Shown in pieces: positions 1 through 6,128 of a DNA stretch of 12,456 nt. How positions within the stretch are numbered: the stretch's first letter is position 1; each line of letters begins with the position of its first letter. The notes under the pieces are model-generated. The model did no database searches. It was given only the letters and a program-made list of their open reading frames with translations, and was not told the origin of the DNA. The position numbers were made by a program, and so were the translations under genes. This DNA is from Gammaproteobacteria bacterium. GTDB taxonomy: Bacteria; Pseudomonadota; Gammaproteobacteria; Eutrophobiales; Eutrophobiaceae. The stretch covers positions 1-12,456 of the forward strand of contig SMWN01000086.1 of NCBI GenBank assembly GCA_004356415.1, read 5' to 3'.

Positions 1-122
1 AGCGTGTCACCCTTTTGGACGACATATTCGTCAGGACGATCAGGGTTTAGCGTTACCGTGTCGGCAATCGAAATAGATGCGAGCGATAAAAACGCTAATA
101 AAAAATATATTTTCTTAAACAT
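1..122 (-). CDS. Exported LysM-domain protein, N-terminal part only
   Basis: Read on the minus strand from the ATG at 122-120, the sequence encodes about 40 residues before running off the window. It begins MFKKIYFLLAFLSLASISIA, a typical Sec signal peptide with a short basic start, a hydrophobic core and a likely cleavage site after SIA. The mature part reaches YVVQKGDTL, the opening of a LysM peptidoglycan-binding repeat. An AAGG ribosome site lies 8 nt upstream of the start (complement of 131-134). A LysM gene divergent from def is a common arrangement in beta- and gammaproteobacteria; the full-length proteins are usually about 350 aa with an uncharacterised second domain. The envelope role is an inference from the signal peptide and LysM start. 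The identity of everything beyond the first LysM residues cannot be seen here. Confidence 0.75.
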   Translation of the reverse strand, partial: MFKKIYFLLAFLSLASISIADTVTLNPDRPDEYVVQKGDT

Positions 123-206
123 GATTATTACCTTACATACGTTCCTTAATGTAGATTAGCAAAAAATATCGCGAAATATAAGTAAGATCACGCTTTATTC
201 GCTTCT

Positions 207-237
207 TTGTTACGAAATAATCATTTTTCTGTATACT
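207..237 (+). promoter_or_regulatory. Candidate sigma-70 promoter for def-fmt
   Basis: TATACT at 232-237 is a good -10 hexamer. Upstream lie TTGTTA at 207-212 (spacer 19) or the overlapping TTACGA at 210-215 (spacer 16) as possible -35 boxes. A start near 244 would leave a leader of about 33 nt before the def GTG. The region between the divergent LysM gene and def (123-276) is very AT-rich and holds no other gene. The call rests on box resemblance only. Confidence 0.45.
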
Positions 238-276
238 ATCAGTGAGTTACCAAGCAATGGAGTTTTTAAAAACCCG

Positions 277-807
277 GTGGCAGTACTAGAAGTCTTACAT
301 TATCCAGATCTAGGATTACGCAAAAAAGCTGTTCCTATTGAAACAGTGGATGAATCTTGCCTTATTTTGGCAAAGGATATGCTGCAAACAATGTACGAAT
401 ATAATGGTATTGGACTTGCCTCAACACAGGTGAATGTTCATAAACGTCTTGTCGTCATTGATCTATCAGAAGATAAAAATGAAGCTATCTATTTGATTAA
501 TCCGGAGATTTTATCTTCTGAAGGGACTAAAGAAAGTCAGGAGGGTTGCCTTTCATTACCTGAATACTATGACACTGTAATTCGGGCCGAGAGAATCACA
601 TATCGCTTTCAGGATCTCGAAGGTAAAGTAATCAAAAGTGAGGCTGATGGCCTGTTGTCTGTATGTATTCAGCATGAAATCGATCATCTGGATGGGAAAT
701 TATTTATCGATTATCTCTCTCCCATGAAAAGACGACGTTTACGCAAAAAACTTGAAAAACAAGAAAAACAAGAAAAACAAGAAAAGCATCAAGCAAAAAT
801 CTTGTGA
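277..807 (+). CDS. def: Peptide deformylase
   Basis: This metalloenzyme removes the N-formyl group from the first methionine of new proteins at the ribosome. The three family motifs are present: GIGLASTQ at residues 44-51, EGCLSLP at 89-95 with metal ligand Cys91, and HEIDH at 133-137 with metal ligands His133 and His137 and catalytic Glu134. The length of 176 aa is normal. The C-terminal tail is lysine/glutamate-rich and carries a short EKQ repeat, which is common for deformylase tails in kind but here is encoded by a 9-bp DNA repeat. The start is a GTG giving MAVLEVLHYPD, which matches the usual deformylase beginning. Its best ribosome site, GGAG at 259-262, is 14 nt away, longer than optimal. 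The stop overlaps the fmt start in a GTGA, so the two are probably translationally coupled. Confidence 0.97.
   Translation: MAVLEVLHYPDLGLRKKAVPIETVDESCLILAKDMLQTMYEYNGIGLASTQVNVHKRLVVIDLSEDKNEAIYLINPEILSSEGTKESQEGCLSLPEYYDTVIRAERITYRFQDLEGKVIKSEADGLLSVCIQHEIDHLDGKLFIDYLSPMKRRRLRKKLEKQEKQEKQEKHQAKIL
754..789 (+). repeat. 9-bp tandem repeat in the def 3' end
   Basis: The unit gaaaaacaa occurs three times in exact tandem (754-762, 763-771, 772-780), followed by a degenerate copy gaaaagcat at 781-789. It encodes the EKQ tail of peptide deformylase. The unit is a multiple of three, so changes in copy number by slippage would only lengthen or shorten the tail and would not shift the frame. Confidence 0.85.
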
Positions 808-1784
808 CTCACCAGATACCATGCCCGGAAAAACTACCCCAGGGAAAATTACGCTTGGCCTTTGCCGGAACACCTGAGCTGGCAGCAACCATGCTGGGCG
901 CACTGCTGGAAAAATCAGAGTACCAAATCAGTGTGGTGCTGACCCAACCCGACAGGCCCTCAGGTCGAGGTCGCAAACTAGCCTCAAGTGCTGTAAAAAA
1001 ACGTGCATTGGAACACGGCCTGACAGTCTTACAACCTTCGAAATCTGAATTAATGGCCATGGGAAAAGTGTTTTCCGAGGTGGACTTAATGATTGTCGTC
1101 GCCTACGGAATGTTATTGCCTGAAAATATCCTAAATGGACCCACCCATGGCTGTATTAATGTGCATACCTCACTGCTCCCCAGATGGAGAGGGGCGGCAC
1201 CGATTCAACGTGCAATCCAGGCAGGAGACCGTGAGACAGGTATTACCATTATGCAGATGGATAATGGTCTGGATACCGGCCCCATCTTGTTACAGGAAAA
1301 ATGTCCGATAAACTCCTCTGATACATCAGGAATATTGCATGATAGATTGGCTAGTATCGGTAGTAAATGCTTACTTAAGATATTAGATGCCGTGGTTTCC
1401 GGGAATCTGCAGCCCGTTGCCCAAGATAACTCACAAGCCACCTACGCGGATAAAATCACAAAATTAGACGCCAGGATCGATTGGTCACAAGCCGTAAGCA
1501 ATATTGACTGCGCGATACGTGCATTTAATCCAGCACCGGTGTGTCATACGGAACTGGCAGGTTTACCTTTGCGACTATGGCAGGCAGAAATTCTTGATAC
1601 CGAATTAATCTCCACCGCGGGCAAGGTTCTTAACTGTAACAAAGCCGGTATCGATGTAGCGACAGGTAAGGGTGTATTAAGGATTTTAAAGTTACAGCCT
1701 CAAGGTAAACGTGCCATGACTGTGGCTGATTTCCTTAATGGCAATCCAGCTTTTGGTGCTGGTACTCCGTCAAGGTTGCATTAA
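804..1784 (+). CDS. fmt: Methionyl-tRNA formyltransferase (3' end provided by an inserted element)
   Basis: The enzyme formylates initiator Met-tRNA using 10-formyltetrahydrofolate, the step opposite to def. Visible motifs are FAGTPELAA from residue 20, the catalytic stretch INVHTSLLPRWRGAAP at 118-133 with Asn119 and His121, and GLDTGP at 155-160 with catalytic Asp157. The C-terminal OB-like domain follows to about residue 315. The GTG start overlaps the def stop (GTGA at 804-807). It adds about 14 residues before the usual Fmt beginning, has no clear ribosome site, and is likely read by coupling. At 326 aa the protein has a near-normal length. However, the final residues PSRLH and the TAA stop at 1782-1784 lie inside the left terminal repeat of the element at 1762-2026, so the native C-terminus has been replaced. 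The catalytic core is untouched and activity is expected. Confidence 0.96.
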   Translation: MTHQIPCPEKLPQGKLRLAFAGTPELAATMLGALLEKSEYQISVVLTQPDRPSGRGRKLASSAVKKRALEHGLTVLQPSKSELMAMGKVFSEVDLMIVVAYGMLLPENILNGPTHGCINVHTSLLPRWRGAAPIQRAIQAGDRETGITIMQMDNGLDTGPILLQEKCPINSSDTSGILHDRLASIGSKCLLKILDAVVSGNLQPVAQDNSQATYADKITKLDARIDWSQAVSNIDCAIRAFNPAPVCHTELAGLPLRLWQAEILDTELISTAGKVLNCNKAGIDVATGKGVLRILKLQPQGKRAMTVADFLNGNPAFGAGTPSRLH

Positions 1785-1792
1785 TGGGCTCA

Positions 1793-1889
1793 GCATCACT
1801 GAGATGTTTCGCAACAAGGCACAGTACGCAGGCAATGGCAGCGTCCTTGTCAAGTGCTGTAACGCAGTGGCGGAACATCTCAGTGGTGC
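1793..1889 (+). repeat. 20-bp stem inside the element (1793-1812 with 1870-1889)
   Basis: GCATCACTGAGATGTTTCGC at 1793-1812 can pair with GCGGAACATCTCAGTGGTGC at 1870-1889 along all 20 positions, using 18 Watson-Crick pairs and two G-U wobbles. The differences from a perfect DNA inverted repeat are both of the kind tolerated in RNA, which hints at folding as a transcript. Within the loop, ACAAGG (1814-1819) can pair with CCTTGT (1845-1850) to extend the structure. Confidence 0.7.
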
Positions 1890-1896
1890 CCGAAGG

Positions 1897-1995
1897 GTTG
1901 GCCTGTCAGCGTTCATGGCAGCGTTACATATCTTTCGAAGGAAAAGGACTATGGCCATTCACTGCGTGCCGTGCCATGAACGCTGACAGGCCAAC
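1897..1995 (+). repeat. 24-bp perfect inner inverted repeat (1897-1920 with 1972-1995)
   Basis: The 24 bases at 1897-1920, starting GTTGGCCTGTCAGCG, are the exact reverse complement of 1972-1995, with a 51-base loop between them. Five bases (1996-2000) separate this stem from the right terminal repeat. The two perfect repeats nested in one 265-bp stretch suggest either a compound element or strong selection or recent origin that has kept both arms identical. Confidence 0.85.
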
Positions 1996-2051
1996 TGAAT
2001 CCATTAATGCAACCTTGACGGAGTACTGTCATTAAAGCAAAACCAACATCA

Positions 2052-3350
2052 ATGCAGGCCCGCGCAGTAGCATCGCAAATCCTGTCTAAAGTATTTGAAG
2101 ATCATCAATCGCTTTCCATGCTCGTATCCATTGAATTAGACGAGATGGCTGATCAACGAGAACGAGCCTTCGCGCAGGCGCTTTGTTATGGCGTATTACG
2201 CCACTACAACAGCCTGAATTTTATCCTGAGTATGCTACTGGATAAAAAATTTAAAAAGAAAGATGGTGATATAAGAGCACTTATCCTGATTGGTCTGTAT
2301 CAAATCCATCATATGCGAACTCCCGACCACGCTGCTGTTTCCGCAACGGTAGAGAGTTGTATGGAATTGAAAAAACATTGGGCAAAAAATCTGATTAATG
2401 CAATATTAAGGCGCTATCAAAGGGAACAAGAAAAATTTTCTAATCTCATCGCCGGCAATGCATCCGCCAGACACGAACATCCTGATTGGCTACTGAACCT
2501 ATATAAAAATGAATATCCCGAGTGCTGGCAGTCAATCATCAAAGAAAACAATCTCCCTCCACCCATGAGCTTGAGAGTGAATTCCCGTATCACGGACAGA
2601 GAGCACTATCTAAAAAAATTAGAAACTGCCGAAATAGAAGGTCGAGCGTCAAATTTGAATGAAAATGGTATCGTGCTGACTCACCCTGTGAGTGTGAAAA
2701 TGCTCCCTGATTTTTCTGAAGGTCATATCTCTGTACAGGATTTGGCGGCTCAACTTGCCATACCCTTACTGGATCCACAACCCGGTGAGCGAATACTTGA
2801 TGCATGTTCGGCGCCAGGCGGGAAATTGGCCCATCTACTGGAAAACATGCCAACATTGGGAGAAGCAGTTGCCATTGAGATGGAACCACACAGATTTAAA
2901 AAGCTTGTAAGCACATTGGATCGCATCCGACTCAAGGCAACGTTAATACAAAATGATGTGTGCGCGCCAAATAATTGGTGGGACAACAAGCCCTTTGATC
3001 GCATATTGATTGATGCGCCTTGTAGCGCTTCTGGTGTGATACGCAGACATCCTGATATCAAGTATTTGCGAACGCCTGAAGATATTCAAAATGCTACTGT
3101 TTTTCAAGCTGAAATTCTAAATGCATTGTGGCCATTGTTAAGAAAAGGTGGCAAGTTGTTGTATATTACCTGTTCAGTATTCAAGACAGAGAATGACGAG
3201 CAAATCGCTGCTTTTATAAATAAACATCATGATGTTAAGGCGATACCAATACAGACCAGTTGGGGCAAGGCGACAAAATATGGTCGGCAAATTCTGCCAG
3301 GTGAAAATGCAATGGATGGATTTTATTATGCTCAATTGTATAAAACCTGA
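2052..3350 (+). CDS. rsmB: 16S rRNA (cytosine-967-C5)-methyltransferase
   Basis: RsmB (Sun/Fmu) methylates C967 of 16S rRNA with S-adenosylmethionine. An N-terminal NusB-like RNA-binding domain covers about residues 1-130. The RsmF/NOP2-type methyltransferase domain follows. It has the SAM loop LDACSAPGGK at 249-258, DAPCSASGVIRRHPDIKYLR from 321 with the release cysteine Cys324, and YITCS at 371-375 with the nucleophile Cys374. The end, DGFYYAQLYK, is typical. The length of 432 aa is normal. The ATG gives MQARAVASQIL, matching the usual start of the family, but no good ribosome site precedes it: the upstream sequence begins right at the right end of the inserted element. The gene probably depends on fmt transcription running through the element, or on a promoter in or near it that I cannot define. 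Confidence 0.96.
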   Translation: MQARAVASQILSKVFEDHQSLSMLVSIELDEMADQRERAFAQALCYGVLRHYNSLNFILSMLLDKKFKKKDGDIRALILIGLYQIHHMRTPDHAAVSATVESCMELKKHWAKNLINAILRRYQREQEKFSNLIAGNASARHEHPDWLLNLYKNEYPECWQSIIKENNLPPPMSLRVNSRITDREHYLKKLETAEIEGRASNLNENGIVLTHPVSVKMLPDFSEGHISVQDLAAQLAIPLLDPQPGERILDACSAPGGKLAHLLENMPTLGEAVAIEMEPHRFKKLVSTLDRIRLKATLIQNDVCAPNNWWDNKPFDRILIDAPCSASGVIRRHPDIKYLRTPEDIQNATVFQAEILNALWPLLRKGGKLLYITCSVFKTENDEQIAAFINKHHDVKAIPIQTSWGKATKYGRQILPGENAMDGFYYAQLYKT

Positions 3351-3915
3351 GGCGGGTAGATTCATTATCCGCTCCGTTCTGGCGAGTTTGTTCCTGTGCC
3401 CAGCAGTGCTCTATGCCGATTTAACAGATGGCTTCATTGTAGAAAATGCTCAATTAAAACCGGGCGAAGCAGAATACCTAATCGATGCGGATATACAATA
3501 TCATTTCAGCCAGGAAGTACTGAAGGCTCTTGAGCATGGTATCGCCTTACACATCGATATAGAAATACAGGCCAGGCAGACTAGAAAATGGTTATGGGAT
3601 AAAATTATTTTCAAGGCAACATTAAGTAAAAGACTTGAACACCACCCGATTAGCAACCAATATCTGGTCACCGATCTCAATACGGGTATCAAACGTCATT
3701 TCCAGAGTTTATCTCATGCACTCGAATTTCTGGGGACAATCAGAGATTACCCTTTTATTGGAGCCGCCACTCTGGAACCGGGGGAGACATATACCACACA
3801 GATACGTACCCGACTAAACACAGAATCGTTGCCTGCACCATTAAGACTTTCAGCTTATATCACCTCCGATTGGCAGCTATCAAGCCCCTGGTTTAAATGG
3901 ACGATTCAGCAGTGA
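3328..3915 (+). CDS. Exported DUF4390 protein
   Basis: This 195-aa protein has a predicted Sec signal peptide: a hydrophobic run from about residue 12 to 29 ending LYA, with cleavage likely after Ala30. The mature part is a single beta-rich domain resembling DUF4390, a family of unknown function. In beta- and gammaproteobacteria that family is found between rsmB and ntrY. It includes a conserved-looking W-L-W-D segment near residue 90 and ends with SPWFKW. I chose the ATG at 3328 because GGATGGA (3314-3320) sits about 7 nt upstream and it places the signal peptide near the N-terminus. Longer readings from 3229 would overlap rsmB by over 100 nt. The gene overlaps the rsmB end by 23 nt and the ntrY start by about 19 nt. 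The constant linkage to ntrY suggests a periplasmic role connected with that sensor, but this is inference. Confidence 0.85.
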   Translation: MLNCIKPEAGRFIIRSVLASLFLCPAVLYADLTDGFIVENAQLKPGEAEYLIDADIQYHFSQEVLKALEHGIALHIDIEIQARQTRKWLWDKIIFKATLSKRLEHHPISNQYLVTDLNTGIKRHFQSLSHALEFLGTIRDYPFIGAATLEPGETYTTQIRTRLNTESLPAPLRLSAYITSDWQLSSPWFKWTIQQ

Positions 3916-6128
3916 AACGACTCGGAATGAAACGACCCGGCACATTAATCCTTTATAGTGGTATCGTTTTGTTTGCCTGCATGTTGGTTTCCTTACTCAT
4001 GATGAGCAATGCGCTTAAAGATTCATCACAGTTCAGTCGTCTGTATTCGGAATTATTAATCTTTATCACTATTGGCCTTTGCGCATTAGTGACGCTCATA
4101 TTCCTGAATCTCAGACACCTGATTCATCAACGCCGTAAACATATTCCTGGAACACGTATGACAGTGCGTATGATTGGTATGTTTACCGCACTCTCAGTTA
4201 CGCCCGTATTAATTGTTTATCTTTTCTCGCTAGATTTTTTACATCGGGGTATTGATAGCTGGTTTGATCTGCGCGTTGAACAGGCACTGGATGATTCACT
4301 GGTATTAAGTCGGCTCTCTCTTGATATACGTATGAGAGAATTGTTAAAAGAAACAGAGCAAATCGCGGGAGAGATATCAGAGATATCAGATGTAGCGATG
4401 CCCTTCGAAATTGATGGATTACGAACACGTAGTAATGCCAGTGAAATAACACTACTCAATCGAAAAGGTGGCATTATCACCTCAAGTTCTGAGGATACAA
4501 CAAGCATTATCCCTGACAGACCGAGTAGTACCATTTTATTGCAGCTTCAGCAGGGCGGTAGCTACACTGGTCTAGATAATGTGATTGACGCAGGCCTACA
4601 AATCCGTGTCGTCGTTAACGTACCTAGTTTAAGCGTGGGCAGTAATCCCAGAATCGTTCAGGCGCTTTACCCTGTTTCTAAGCAGATAAATAGCCTAGCC
4701 AATAATATTCAGACCTCTTATATCAAATATAAGGAACTCTCTTATCTGCGCGAGCAACTGAAACTAAGTTTTGTTTTAATCCTAACACTGGTTCTTCTGT
4801 TCAGTGTCTTCGCAACGGTTTGGACTGCTTTTTATTTTGCTAAAAGGCATGTGGCACCAATAAGGGATATGGCTGAAGGGACCAGGGCAGTCGCTGAAGG
4901 GGATTACCACACCCAAATACCCATACCAAGTAATGATGAACTTGGATTTTTGGTTGCTTCTTTTAATGAAATGACACAAAAGATTGCACAGGCACGCGAT
5001 GCTGCAAGGCGCAGCCAGCATGAGGCCGAAACCCAGCAGGCTTATCTTGAAGCAGTACTGGGCAGGCTTTCCTCCGGGGTACTGGTGTTTGACCATGATA
5101 AAATATTACGCACGTCAAATATCAGTGCGGGTCAAATCCTGGGGATGCCCATTGATTCTGTTACGGGAAAGTCTCTGGAAAATATATGTAAGGAGTATCA
5201 TTATCTTGAGCCCTTGCATGCAACCATCCAGTCCCATAACAATGCCGAACAGGATTGGCGCGAACAGATCACACTCTTCGGTAATAGTGGCCGACAGATT
5301 TTAATGTGCAGTGGAACACCGCACTCGTTAACACAGGATGAAAAAGAGGGTTATATCATCGTATTCGATGACATCACGGAACTTATCCAGGGACAGAAGA
5401 ATGCTGCATGGAGCGAGATGGCGCGCAGACTTGCACATGAAATAAAAAACCCATTAACACCAATACAACTTGCGGCTGAAAGATTGCGTCACAAATATCT
5501 TCACACCATGAACCAGGCAGATGCAGATATTCTTGATCGGCTGACAAATACTATTGTTCAGCAAGTAGAAACAATGAAGGATATGGTGAACACATTCTCA
5601 GACTATGCAAGAACTCCGGAGATACAAGCACAGGCCATGGATATCAATGCGCTAATTAATGAAGTGCTTGATCTATTTACCCACCTGGATCAAAAGACAG
5701 AGGTTACACTGGATCTTGAACCTGAGCTGCCAATGGTAAACGCTGACGTAAGCAGACTCAGACAAGTTTTAAATAACCTGCTGAAAAATGCATTCGATGC
5801 CTGCGAAAATAGTAACGATCCGATGTTGGATATCACTACCCGTTGTATTTCTACAACGGGTACAGAATATGTAGAAATTTTAATCAGGGATTCCGGGCCT
5901 GGAATAGCGAAGGATATCATGGAGCATATCTTTGAACCCTATGTAACCACAAAAACAAAGGGAATGGGGCTAGGTCTTGCTATCGTAAAGAAAATTATTG
6001 AAGAGCATAATGGCGTCGTCTGGCTCGAGAACAATAAAGACAAACCCGGTGTATGTGCGACAATCAGATTACCCTTAATACAGAAACAACATAACAATGT
6101 GAAAAGCGAAGCAGGAATAACTGCATGA
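3897..6128 (+). CDS. ntrY: NtrY-type membrane sensor histidine kinase
   Basis: This is the sensor of an NtrY/NtrX two-component system, a family linked to nitrogen, redox and envelope control. In the 743 aa, transmembrane segments lie at about 15-36, 52-74 and 90-113. A periplasmic sensing region covers about 115-285, and a fourth membrane helix lies near 289-314. Then follow a HAMP linker (about 315-370), a PAS domain (about 383-497), and the histidine kinase core. The core has phospho-acceptor His514 in RLAHEIKNPL, the N box NLLKNAFDA at 627-635, DSGPGI at 665-670 and GMGLGLAI at 689-696. All catalytic motifs look intact. Two starts are plausible: the ATG used here, or a GTG at 3912 that overlaps the upstream stop in GTGA; neither has a strong ribosome site. 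The stop overlaps ntrX in ATGA. A short tandem duplication (GAGATATCA twice, 4371-4388) encodes EISEIS in the sensing region. Confidence 0.95.
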   Translation: MDDSAVKRLGMKRPGTLILYSGIVLFACMLVSLLMMSNALKDSSQFSRLYSELLIFITIGLCALVTLIFLNLRHLIHQRRKHIPGTRMTVRMIGMFTALSVTPVLIVYLFSLDFLHRGIDSWFDLRVEQALDDSLVLSRLSLDIRMRELLKETEQIAGEISEISDVAMPFEIDGLRTRSNASEITLLNRKGGIITSSSEDTTSIIPDRPSSTILLQLQQGGSYTGLDNVIDAGLQIRVVVNVPSLSVGSNPRIVQALYPVSKQINSLANNIQTSYIKYKELSYLREQLKLSFVLILTLVLLFSVFATVWTAFYFAKRHVAPIRDMAEGTRAVAEGDYHTQIPIPSNDELGFLVASFNEMTQKIAQARDAARRSQHEAETQQAYLEAVLGRLSSGVLVFDHDKILRTSNISAGQILGMPIDSVTGKSLENICKEYHYLEPLHATIQSHNNAEQDWREQITLFGNSGRQILMCSGTPHSLTQDEKEGYIIVFDDITELIQGQKNAAWSEMARRLAHEIKNPLTPIQLAAERLRHKYLHTMNQADADILDRLTNTIVQQVETMKDMVNTFSDYARTPEIQAQAMDINALINEVLDLFTHLDQKTEVTLDLEPELPMVNADVSRLRQVLNNLLKNAFDACENSNDPMLDITTRCISTTGTEYVEILIRDSGPGIAKDIMEHIFEPYVTTKTKGMGLGLAIVKKIIEEHNGVVWLENNKDKPGVCATIRLPLIQKQHNNVKSEAGITA
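5837..5862 (+). repeat. Perfect 11-bp hairpin inside ntrY
   Basis: TACCCGTTGTA (5837-5847) and TACAACGGGTA (5852-5862) are exact reverse complements separated by the four bases TTTC. The hairpin falls at codons 648-655, in the variable stretch between the N box and the DSGPGI motif of the kinase ATP-binding domain. No T-run follows, so it is not an intrinsic terminator. It may be chance, an inserted palindrome, or an mRNA processing or pausing site. Confidence 0.6.

Larger units (their letters stand above)
1762..2026. mobile_element. MITE-like non-autonomous element with 26-bp perfect terminal inverted repeats
   Basis: The 26 bases at 1762-1787, starting GTACTCCGTCAAGG, are the exact reverse complement of 2001-2026. 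The element is 265 bp and has no convincing gene. The outermost bases are GTAC on both sides. Because GTAC is self-complementary, it may be part of the inverted repeat, or may contain a duplicated TA target as in IS630/Tc1-mariner-type insertions. Inside lie two further stem regions, described separately, so the whole sequence can fold as a three-way junction. It separates fmt from rsmB, genes that normally overlap or nearly abut, and it ends fmt. The call of a mobile element is an inference from structure and position. No transposase is present, so it would need one in trans. An alternative is a structured regulatory or palindromic repeat of the BIME/Correia kind. Confidence 0.75.

Noticed and set aside
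1858..1967. Eight-base complementarities between the loops of the two element hairpins (1862-1869 with 1960-1967, and 1858-1865 with 1921-1928), suggesting a kissing interaction
   Set aside because: Matches of this length are expected about once by chance in 265 bases, and the two alternatives exclude each other.
1738..2035. Open frames of 60-83 codons on both strands across the fmt-rsmB element
   Set aside because: They run through inverted repeats, have no recognisable domain or ribosome site, and the sequence is better explained by its structure.
3229..3327. Longer DUF4390 protein starting at 3229
   Set aside because: It would overlap the well-supported end of rsmB by more than 100 nt and place about 33 residues before the signal peptide; the ATG at 3328 has a good ribosome site.
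4371..4388. GAGATATCA tandem duplication in ntrY as a regulatory palindrome
   Set aside because: It is a simple two-copy in-frame duplication in a coding region and is adequately explained by slippage.
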